Source of the DNA: JBHIEE01 sp046760445
Lineage (GTDB): Bacteria; Acidobacteriota; Aminicenantia; JdFR-78
DNA: 11,860 nucleotides
Reading direction: 5' to 3'
Assembly: GCA_046760445.1 (NCBI GenBank)
Contig: JBHIEE010000092.1
Coordinates: 1 to 11,860 of the forward strand
Under the pieces are notes generated by a model that ran no database searches, was not told the DNA's origin, and saw only the letters and a list, made by a program, of their open reading frames with translations. A program made the translations under genes and the position numbers. This document shows, in pieces, positions 6,456 through 11,860 of this stretch; position 1 is the stretch's first letter; each line of letters starts with the position of its first letter.

Positions 6456-6487
6456 ATAAGTGAACTAATAAATAGGAGGTTAGGAAA

Positions 6488-8410
6488 ATGAGTAAGATAA
6501 TAGGAATTGATTTAGGAACAACTAATTCAGTTGTGGCTGTAACGGAAGGTGGGAAACCCACCATTATTTTAAATGAAGAAGGGGGAAGAACAACTCCTTC
6601 AGTTGTTGCTTTTACTGAGAAAGGAGAGAGGCTGGTTGGTCAGATAGCTAAACGACAATCAGTCACTAATCCGGAAAACACTGTTTATTCGATTAAGAGA
6701 TTTATGGGAAGAAGATATAAAGAAGTTCCTGCGGAAATTAATCAGGTTCCTTTTAAAGTAGTAGCAGTTAAAAATGGTGACTGCCGGGTTGAGGTATTAG
6801 GCAAGCAGTATTCTCCCCCTGAAATTTCAGCTATGATTCTTCAGAAGCTTAAGAAAGCGGCTGAAGACCATCTTGGAGAAAAAGTTCACAAAGCAGTAAT
6901 TACTGTTCCTGCTTATTTTAATGATAGTCAGCGACAGGCAACTAAGGATGCAGGAACGATTGCTGGATTAGAAGTAGTTCGAATAATCAATGAGCCAACT
7001 GCTGCTGCCCTGGCTTATGGAATGGAGGAGAAAAAGGACCAGACAGTTGCTGTTTTTGATTTCGGAGGAGGCACTTTTGATATTTCAATTTTAGAAGTTG
7101 GAGAAGGGGTAGTGGAAGTTAAATCAACAAATGGAGATACTCACTTAGGTGGAGATGACATAGATCAAAAGATTATTGAATGGTTAATTAAAGAATTTAA
7201 AAAAGATTCAGGAATTGATTTAAGCAAGGATAAAATGGCTCTCCAGAGATTAAAAGAAGCAGTTGAGAAAGCTAAAATAGAGCTCTCATCTACAATGGAG
7301 ACAGAGATAAATCTACCTTTTATCACTGCTGATGCTTCTGGCCCAAAGCACCTGGTAATAAAACTTACCCGGTCCAAATTAGAACAATTAGCTGATCCAG
7401 TAATCCAAAAAACCATCCCTCCATGTGAGATAGCATTAAAAGATGCTGGACTAAAGCCTCATCAGATTGATGAGGTGATACTGGTTGGAGGCTCCACTCG
7501 AATTCCAAAAGTCCAGCAAATAGTTAAAGATTTTTTTGGCAAAGAGCCTCATAAAGGAGTAAATCCCGATGAGGTGGTAGCTATTGGAGCGGCTATTCAG
7601 GGAGCAGTATTATCAGGTGAGGTAAAAGATGTATTACTGTTAGATGTGACTCCTCTTACTTTGGGAATTGAGACCCTGGGTAGAGTTTTTACCAAAATGA
7701 TTCCTCGAAACACAACTATTCCTACTCGAAAAAGTGAAATTTTCTCAACTGCTGCAGATGACCAGACCAGTGTAGAAATTCATGTTCTCCAGGGAGAGAG
7801 AGAAATGGCGGATGACAATAGATCATTGGGGAAATTTCATCTGATTGGAATTCCTCCTGCTCCTCGAGGAGTACCGAAAATAGAAGTTACTTTTGATATT
7901 GATGCTAATGGAATTCTTCATGTTTCAGCCAAGGATATGGGGACTGGTAAGGAGCAAAAGATTACCATTACTGGAAGTAGCGGCTTAGTTGAAGAGGAAA
8001 TTGAAAGGATGGTCAAAGATGCAGAAGCTCATGCAGAAGAAGACAGAAAGAGAAGACAGGCTGCTGAAGCAAGAAATAGAGCTGATCAACTGGTCTATAC
8101 TACTGAAAAGCTTTTAAAGGAAAATAGAGACAAAATTCCAGCTGAAGAAGCAAGTAAAATAGAGAGAGAAATCGAGAATACTAAGAAGGCAATTGAGAGT
8201 GGTGATGTTAATTCTATAAATCAGGCAGTTCAGGCTCTGACTCAGGCTTCTCACAAATTGGCAGAAGTAATATATCAGCAAGCAAGCCAGCAGCAAGCTT
8301 CTACCTCATCTCAGGAACAGAAGGGAGCTTCTGATCGAGGTGCTTCTGGAGATGATTATATTGATGCTGAAGTAGTGGATGAAGAGGGAGATGATAAAAA
8401 GAAAAATTAA
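6488..8410 (+). CDS. dnaK: Hsp70 chaperone DnaK
   Basis: At 640 residues this is full length. DnaK is the ATP-driven cytosolic chaperone that binds unfolded segments with help from DnaJ and a nucleotide exchange factor. The three Hsp70 signatures are present: IDLGTTNS (7-14), VFDFGGGTFDISIL (189-202) and VILVGGSTRIPKVQQ (330-344). NEPTAAALAYGMEEKKDQ (168-185) is the typical nucleotide-domain motif. The interdomain linker DVLLLDVTPLTLGIETLG (380-397) leads into the substrate-binding domain with the usual LQGERE and DANGILHVSAKD motifs. The lid is helical and rich in charged residues. The C-terminus has a Gln/Ser-rich stretch and an acidic tail (EVVDEEGDD) followed by KKKN in place of the terminal EEVD-type end. 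A strong AGGAGGT lies seven bases before the ATG. It is the first gene of an operon with dnaJ, an hspR-like gene and a sigma factor. No grpE accompanies it. Confidence 0.98.
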   Translation: MSKIIGIDLGTTNSVVAVTEGGKPTIILNEEGGRTTPSVVAFTEKGERLVGQIAKRQSVTNPENTVYSIKRFMGRRYKEVPAEINQVPFKVVAVKNGDCRVEVLGKQYSPPEISAMILQKLKKAAEDHLGEKVHKAVITVPAYFNDSQRQATKDAGTIAGLEVVRIINEPTAAALAYGMEEKKDQTVAVFDFGGGTFDISILEVGEGVVEVKSTNGDTHLGGDDIDQKIIEWLIKEFKKDSGIDLSKDKMALQRLKEAVEKAKIELSSTMETEINLPFITADASGPKHLVIKLTRSKLEQLADPVIQKTIPPCEIALKDAGLKPHQIDEVILVGGSTRIPKVQQIVKDFFGKEPHKGVNPDEVVAIGAAIQGAVLSGEVKDVLLLDVTPLTLGIETLGRVFTKMIPRNTTIPTRKSEIFSTAADDQTSVEIHVLQGEREMADDNRSLGKFHLIGIPPAPRGVPKIEVTFDIDANGILHVSAKDMGTGKEQKITITGSSGLVEEEIERMVKDAEAHAEEDRKRRQAAEARNRADQLVYTTEKLLKENRDKIPAEEASKIEREIENTKKAIESGDVNSINQAVQALTQASHKLAEVIYQQASQQQASTSSQEQKGASDRGASGDDYIDAEVVDEEGDDKKKN

Positions 8411-8464
8411 CAACTGATTTAAGTTCAACAGATTAATAATAGTGAGGAGAGGGTTAATATAATC

Positions 8465-9571
8465 ATGAAGAGGGATTATTATGAAATTTTAGGAGTAAAT
8501 CGCAACGCCAGTTTAAATGAAATAAAAAAAGCCTATCGTAAACTGGCTAGGAAGTATCATCCTGACTTAAATCCAGGAGATAAAACAGCTGAAAATAAAT
8601 TTAAAGAAATACAAGAAGCCTATTCAGTATTGAGCGACCCAAAAAAGAGAGAACAATATGATAGATTTGGTTTTGTAGGAGATTTTCAACGGGAAGGTCC
8701 CTTTTATCAAGATTTCGAAACCGGATTTGAAGGTTTTGATTTTTCAGATTTTGGAACTTCAACTTTTAGAGATTTTTTTGATAACTTCTTTGGTCGATCC
8801 GCTACTCGGACTCGAACTGAGCCACAAAAAGGAGAAGACCTTCATTATACGATGGGTATCAGTTTTGAAGATTCGATCAAGGGAATAAAAACAAGAATAA
8901 GATTAACCCGAAAAGAGACTTGTTCACTATGTAATGGTTATGGATATATTAGAGGAAAAGGAGAAAAAATTTGCCCGGTCTGTTCAGGAAGTGGTAAAAT
9001 TAGTTTGCAAAGAGGATTTATGAGATTTTCATCAACCTGCACCAATTGTTATGGTACTGGGAAAATTCCTGGAGAAAGTTGTGGTGCCTGTCATGGTGAG
9101 GGAGTGGTGGACAAAGAGGAAATAATAAATGTTCGAATTCCAGCTGGAGTAGATAATGGGTCTGTGGTTAGAATTGCCCGGAAGGGGAATGGTGGGCTAA
9201 AGGGAGGGCCTCCTGGTGACCTTTTTATCACCATTCAAGTTACTCCTCATCCGTTTTTTACCAGGAAAGGAAACAATATTTACTGTACCGTACCAATTAC
9301 AGTGACTGAAGCAGCTCTGGGTGCTAAAATAGAGGTTCCTGTTCTTGATGGCCAAACAACTATGAGAATTCCGCCAGGAACAAAAAGTGGTCAAAAATTT
9401 AGATTAAAAGGTAAAGGAACGCCTTCAATGAGCACTGGTATCAGAGGAGATTTATTTGTTGAAGTGAAAATTGTTCCCCCACCTTCTAATGATGAAAGTG
9501 TAAGAGAATTACTTCGAGAGCTTGAGCGAATTACGAATCATAATCCAAGAGAGAATCTGGACGTGAATTAA
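8465..9571 (+). CDS. dnaJ: co-chaperone DnaJ (Hsp40, type A)
   Basis: This 368-residue DnaJ has all classical parts. The J domain occupies 1-66, with HPD at 32-34 that triggers DnaK ATP hydrolysis. A Gly/Phe-rich linker follows at about 70-115 (FGFVGDF, FETGFEGFDF, FFDNFFG) and is poorer in Gly than usual. Four CxxCxGxG repeats (Cys 153/156, 170/173, 192/195, 206/209) bind two zinc ions. The C-terminal domains carry INVRIPAGVDNGSVVRI, GDLFITIQVTPHPFFTRKG and VPVLDGQTTMRIPPGTKSGQKFRLKGKG. The gene lies 54 bases after dnaK with no promoter or terminator between. The purine-rich GAGGAGAGGG before the start is 11-15 bases away, an unusually long spacing, so translation may be modest. The stop is two bases from the hspR-like start. 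Confidence 0.97.
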   Translation: MKRDYYEILGVNRNASLNEIKKAYRKLARKYHPDLNPGDKTAENKFKEIQEAYSVLSDPKKREQYDRFGFVGDFQREGPFYQDFETGFEGFDFSDFGTSTFRDFFDNFFGRSATRTRTEPQKGEDLHYTMGISFEDSIKGIKTRIRLTRKETCSLCNGYGYIRGKGEKICPVCSGSGKISLQRGFMRFSSTCTNCYGTGKIPGESCGACHGEGVVDKEEIINVRIPAGVDNGSVVRIARKGNGGLKGGPPGDLFITIQVTPHPFFTRKGNNIYCTVPITVTEAALGAKIEVPVLDGQTTMRIPPGTKSGQKFRLKGKGTPSMSTGIRGDLFVEVKIVPPPSNDESVRELLRELERITNHNPRENLDVN

Positions 9572-9573
9572 AA

Positions 9574-9984
9574 ATGAACGATAAAAAACAACCCAAGAAA
9601 TATTATATGATAAGTACGGTTGCCCAACTTTATGATATTCATCCTCAAACATTAAGACTTTATGAAAGAGAGGGTTTACTTAAACCATCTCGAACAGAAG
9701 GAAATACCCGATTATATTCTGAAGAAGATTTGAAACAACTTGAAATAATACTTAATCTCACCCGCGATTTAGGAGTGAATTTAGCGGGAATAGATGTAAT
9801 TCTGAATATGAAGAAGAAAATGGAACAAATGCAAAAGGAAGTGAACGAATTACTTAACTACATAAAAAGAGAATTTTTTGAAGGGAGAGAAGGGGAATTT
9901 GAATTAAAGAAAGAAACACTGATTAAAGTTACTCCAGCCAAACTTATCAAAATAGAAAGCGAAAGGAGTGAAGAAAATGAGTAA
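9574..9984 (+). CDS. hspR: MerR-family heat-shock repressor, HspR-like
   Basis: This 136-residue protein has a MerR-type winged helix at about 12-80: MISTVAQLYDIHPQTLRLYEREGLL, then PSRTEGNTRLYSEEDL as the wing, then LTRDLGVNLAGIDVIL. The HPQTLRLYEREGL and RDLGVNLAGI segments match actinobacterial HspR closely, and NLAGI is particularly typical. A coiled-coil helix follows (MKKKMEQMQKEVNELLNYI), and the C-terminus lacks the Cys or metal sites of metal-sensing MerR proteins. HspR represses the dnaK operon at HAIR sites and uses DnaK as a co-repressor, which would explain its place after dnaK and dnaJ. A HAIR-like sequence overlaps the dnaK promoter here. The ATG lies two bases after the dnaJ stop without a Shine-Dalgarno, suggesting coupled translation. 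The end overlaps the sigma factor start by eight bases. Confidence 0.9.
   Translation: MNDKKQPKKYYMISTVAQLYDIHPQTLRLYEREGLLKPSRTEGNTRLYSEEDLKQLEIILNLTRDLGVNLAGIDVILNMKKKMEQMQKEVNELLNYIKREFFEGREGEFELKKETLIKVTPAKLIKIESERSEENE
9962..9968 (+). promoter_or_regulatory. Shine-Dalgarno deciding the sigma factor start
   Basis: AAAGGAG inside the 3' end of the hspR-like gene is eight bases before the ATG at 9977. The alternative GTG at 9968 begins within this site and would add three residues (MKK), so the ATG is preferred. Confidence 0.8.
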
Positions 9985-10825
9985 AAATTACGAAGATATA
10001 TTAACCTCAGATAATTTGAAACTTTATTTAAAAGAAATTTCAAAAATTCCTCAACTCAGTGAAGAGGAAGAAAAAGAATTAGCCAGGAGAATTCAAAAGG
10101 GAGACAATGAAGCTCTAAAAAAAATAATAGAAGCTAACCTTCGTTTCGTAGTTCACTATACAAAAAAATATCGTGGGTTAGGATTGTCTTATCTTGATTT
10201 AATCAATCAAGGAAATGTTGGATTAATTGAGGCTGCTAGAAGATATGATCCATCAAAAAATGTTAAATTTATTTCCTATGCTGTCTGGTGGATCAGACAA
10301 GCTATCATACAGGTTTTATCAGATTATGCCCGAGCCTATGCTTTGCCTCAGAAAGTGACTAGCCTTCAAAGTCAGATAAAAAAAGTCGAATCTCGCCTTA
10401 AAATGAAGCTTAATCGAGAGCCTTTAAGGGAGGAGATTGCTGAGGAAATGAATAAATCGATAGAAGAAATTGATGATATTTATGAAATTGGAAGTGAAGA
10501 TTTATCTTTGAATATGCCTTCCTTTGAGGAAAGTGGAGAATTAGGAGACAAACTGAGCGATGATGGTACTCCATCAGTCGAGTATCAGACAATAAAACTA
10601 TTTATTAAAAAACAAATTCGTGATATTTTAAATGAGCTCGATGAAAGAGAAGCTCTTATTTTAAGACTTAGATTTGGAATAAATGATGATCGTCCTAAAA
10701 CCCTTCAGGAAATAGGCAGTATGTTGAACATTTCTCGAGAAAGAGTAAGACAGATTGAAAAGAGAGCTAAACAGAAATTGGCTCGGTTAAAAAAAGTTCA
10801 GCAATTACGAGGATATTTAAACTAA
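9977..10825 (+). CDS. RpoD/SigA-family RNA polymerase sigma factor lacking region 1.1
   Basis: This 282-residue sigma-70 family protein starts directly at region 1.2 (SDNLKLYLKEISKIPQLSEEEE, 11-32), so the autoinhibitory region 1.1 of vegetative sigma factors is absent. Region 2 runs from about 45 to 120: ANLRFVVHYTKKYRGLGL, LDLINQGNVGLIEAARRYDP and FISYAVWWIRQAI (98-110), the DNA-melting and -10 recognition part. Region 3 is at about 125-185. Region 4 (205-282) ends with TLQEIGSMLNISRERVRQIEKRA (242-264), the helix-turn-helix for the -35. Region 2.4 reads VWWIRQAI as in primary sigma factors, so consensus-like promoters may be recognised. It could be the primary sigma factor of a lineage with short RpoD, or an accessory one. 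Its start overlaps the hspR-like stop (ATGAGTAA), which ties sigma synthesis to heat-shock operon expression. A heptamer repeat follows its stop. Confidence 0.94.
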   Translation: MSKNYEDILTSDNLKLYLKEISKIPQLSEEEEKELARRIQKGDNEALKKIIEANLRFVVHYTKKYRGLGLSYLDLINQGNVGLIEAARRYDPSKNVKFISYAVWWIRQAIIQVLSDYARAYALPQKVTSLQSQIKKVESRLKMKLNREPLREEIAEEMNKSIEEIDDIYEIGSEDLSLNMPSFEESGELGDKLSDDGTPSVEYQTIKLFIKKQIRDILNELDEREALILRLRFGINDDRPKTLQEIGSMLNISRERVRQIEKRAKQKLARLKKVQQLRGYLN

Positions 10826-10827
10826 AG

Positions 10828-10862
10828 GATGGGCGATGGACGATGGGCGATGGGCGATGAGT
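10828..10862 (+). repeat. 7-bp tandem repeat GATGGGC, five copies
   Basis: Five consecutive heptamers begin two bases after the sigma factor stop: GATGGGC, GATGGAC, GATGGGC, GATGGGC, GATGAGT. Three are identical and the last is degenerate. The repeat is G-rich on the plus strand against an AT-rich surround. No hairpin or poly-T tail marks it as a normal terminator. Copy number may vary between strains through slippage. Confidence 0.85.
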
Positions 10863-10884
10863 GAGAAAAACTTAAAAATTAAGA

Positions 10885-10912
10885 TTGACAATAGTTCAAT
10901 TAATGTTATAAA
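10885..10912 (+). promoter_or_regulatory. promoter of the DnaC-like gene
   Basis: TTGACA (10885-10890) and TATAAA (10907-10912) are separated by 16 bases, 6/6 and 5/6 matches to consensus. Initiation near 10919 leaves a leader of about 15 bases without a clear Shine-Dalgarno before the ATG at 10934. The gene is therefore probably not dependent on the upstream heat-shock operon. Confidence 0.75.
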
Positions 10913-10933
10913 CACTAAAGTTAAAGATTAAAA

Positions 10934-11659
10934 ATGAGAAGAGAGATGAAAGAAAAAGCATGTCATATTTGTCAGGGAACTGGCTGGATAATAGAAGAGC
11001 AGAATGGTTCTTCAGTTGCTCGACGATGTGAATGCTATTATCAAAAAAAAATTGACTCTCTTTTATCTTCAGTCCGAATTCCCAGTCGATATAGTCACTG
11101 CACTTTTGAAAACTTCAAGCCAAATAACACTTCCCAGAGAAATGCCTTGAAAATATCAAAGAAGTTTGTCGATGATTATCCTGCCCTGGAAATTGGACTT
11201 TTGTTCCTGGGACCCTGTGGGGTAGGGAAAACCCACCTGGCAGTAGCTATCTGCCAGGAATTGATATCCACAAAAAAAGTTCCCTGTCTTTTTTATGATT
11301 TCCGAGAATTAATCAAAGACATTCAGTCCTCCTATTCGCCGGATTCTTCTTTTACTGAGTCGGAAGTTTTAGTTCCTATTTTAAAGGTTGAGCTTTTAGT
11401 TCTGGACGAACTTGGCGCTAAAAGACCGAGTGCCTGGGTTGAAGAAATGCTTTTCCATATTATCAATCAGCGTTACAACAAAAAGAAAATAACTGTTTTT
11501 ACTTCCAATTATCCAGATGAAACAGAAGAGGATGAAGATACTCTGGTTGATAGGATTGGTTATCGATTGAGATCAAGACTTTATGAAATGTGTAAAACTG
11601 TAGAAATAGAAGGTAAGGATTTTCGAAAACTGATCAAGCAGGGAAGTTACCGCTTTTAG
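10934..11659 (+). CDS. DnaC/IstB-like AAA+ ATPase with N-terminal Cys cluster
   Basis: This 241-residue protein begins with a probable zinc-binding motif (Cys 10, 13, 32, 34: CHICQGTGW then RRCEC). The AAA+ core has Walker A GPCGVGKT at 93-100, Walker B LLVLDELG at 154-161, a sensor-1-like FTSNYP at 189-194 and an arginine-finger-type stretch RIGYRLRSRLYE at 207-218. FENFKPNNTSQRNAL (58-72) is the usual DnaC/DnaI-family entry motif. Such proteins load the replicative helicase DnaB onto DNA. IstB transposition helpers share the core, but no IstA-like transposase is next to it. The Cys-bearing N-terminus is a common variant in bacteria annotated as DnaC and could contact DnaB or DNA. A start at Met5 (10946) is possible. 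Two stop codons in a row (TAG TAA) end the gene. A replication loader role is likely, though not proven. Confidence 0.88.
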   Translation: MRREMKEKACHICQGTGWIIEEQNGSSVARRCECYYQKKIDSLLSSVRIPSRYSHCTFENFKPNNTSQRNALKISKKFVDDYPALEIGLLFLGPCGVGKTHLAVAICQELISTKKVPCLFYDFRELIKDIQSSYSPDSSFTESEVLVPILKVELLVLDELGAKRPSAWVEEMLFHIINQRYNKKKITVFTSNYPDETEEDEDTLVDRIGYRLRSRLYEMCKTVEIEGKDFRKLIKQGSYRF

Positions 11660-11750
11660 TAATAAATCAGAAATTTTAAATTTTGAATTTTATAGAAAAT
11701 AACCAGAAACCTTCTTATTCTAGGATCTGTCTTTAAGACTCACAAAAAGT

Positions 11751-11776
11751 AAAAGCTCAGAATTTTCAGGGCTTTT
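11751..11776 (-). terminator. hairpin, candidate terminator downstream of the tRNA (possibly bidirectional)
   Basis: AAAAGCTC (11751-11758) pairs with GGGCTTTT (11769-11776) across a ten-base loop, eight pairs including one G-T. On the minus strand the stem is followed by ACTTTTTG, a short T-run that suits termination of transcripts coming from the tRNA side. On the plus strand the tail AGTCTTATC is poorer, so it may only partly stop the DnaC-like gene transcript. Confidence 0.5.
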
Positions 11777-11787
11777 AGTCTTATCAA

Positions 11788-11806
11788 TCCTGAGCTTGTC
11801 GAAGGA
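11788..11806. repeat. short imperfect palindrome of a widespread interspersed-repeat type
   Basis: TCCTGAGCTTGTCGAAGGA ends one base before the CCA end of the tRNA. Four outer base pairs (TCCT/AGGA) are followed by tandem G-A oppositions and a small loop. From memory, this exact kind of sequence (reverse strand TCCTTCGACAAGCTCAGGA) recurs between genes in many unrelated environmental bacteria. Only one copy is seen in this window, so its repeat nature here rests on recall. Confidence 0.55.
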
Positions 11807-11860
11807 TGGCTCCCCGGGACGGACTCGAACCGCCAACCTAGTGGTTACAAGTGCCCCAAA
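11807..11860 (-). tRNA. partial tRNA 3' half, Thr(UGU) anticodon or Asn-like fragment (runs off right edge)
   Basis: On the minus strand the 3' end is encoded CCA (11809-11807) after discriminator G. The acceptor 3' strand is CCGGGGA. The T arm is perfect: GGCGG, loop TTCGAGT, CCGTC. The variable loop AGGTT and the 3' anticodon stem CCACT follow canonical spacing. The loop reads CTTGTAA, so the apparent anticodon is TGT (Thr). However, the 5' anticodon stem should be AGTGG and is GGGCA, with only the outer two positions able to pair. The acceptor end (A72, G73) looks like tRNA-Asn, whose usual loop would be CTGTTAA. It is either a degenerate tRNA, a 3' fragment joined to foreign sequence, or an assembly-edge artefact. 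The 5' half is outside the window. Confidence 0.6.

Noticed and set aside
7165..8296. Minus-strand open frames inside dnaK
   Set aside because: They are shadows of the DnaK coding sequence. Their length is explained by codon composition.
9197..9394. Minus-strand open frame inside dnaJ
   Set aside because: It is antisense to the conserved C-terminal domain of DnaJ and has no start signal.
9858..10592. Minus-strand open frames inside the hspR-like and sigma factor genes
   Set aside because: They overlap clear conserved genes and lack any protein-like features of their own.
10884..10900. ATTGA...TCAAT inverted repeat at the DnaC-like promoter as a second HAIR site
   Set aside because: The halves are separated by 7 bases where HAIR needs 11 between the CTTGA and TCAAG cores, and the ACTC part is missing.

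Overview
The window is about 11.9 kb of AT-rich bacterial DNA with dense gene packing, standard genetic code, strong AGGAGG-type ribosome binding sites and near-consensus -35/-10 promoters. DnaK, DnaJ, an HspR-type repressor, an RpoD-family sigma factor, a DnaC-like loader and a twin-arginine-exported asparaginase point to a free-living, probably anaerobic bacterium from a poorly cultivated lineage. The phylum cannot be fixed from the sequence alone. No phage structural, transposase or CRISPR genes are visible.

Left part, minus strand (1-2203): a large multi-pass membrane protein that runs off the left edge has an extracytoplasmic sensor-like region and at least nine hydrophobic segments. It is probably the input half of a sensor kinase, although no kinase domain is inside the window. 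Its start overlaps the end of a small secreted protein gene with an NTF2-like/DUF4783-like look. That gene is divergent from hpt, and both appear to be leaderless or nearly so.

Purine salvage (2308-4685, plus strand): hypoxanthine phosphoribosyltransferase is followed by adenine deaminase. Together they convert adenine to hypoxanthine and then to IMP. After the ade stop comes a striking 72-bp GC-rich array of 8-bp units arranged as a dyad (4748-4819).

Middle (4845-6423): a ribbon-helix-helix protein (minus) and a Tat-exported glycosylasparaginase (plus) diverge from a compact promoter region. A nested GTAATT/AATTAC dyad lies on the RHH promoter, which suggests autoregulation.

Heat-shock operon (6427-10825, plus): a perfect sigma-70 promoter overlapped by a HAIR-like sequence drives dnaK, dnaJ, an hspR-like gene and an RpoD-family sigma factor whose start overlaps hspR. 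grpE is absent from the cluster. This pairs a chaperone-linked repressor with a sigma factor in one transcription unit. A 7-bp tandem repeat follows the sigma stop codon.

Right end (10885-11860): a DnaC-like AAA+ ATPase with an N-terminal Cys cluster has its own strong promoter. It is followed by a hairpin, a copy of a short interspersed-type repeat, and the 3' half of a tRNA on the minus strand. The acceptor and T arms of this tRNA are perfect, but the anticodon stem does not pair with the sequence at the window edge. That makes it either a degenerate tRNA-Thr(UGU) or a tRNA-Asn-like 3' fragment of the sort left at integration sites.

No gene-free stretch exceeds 300 bases.
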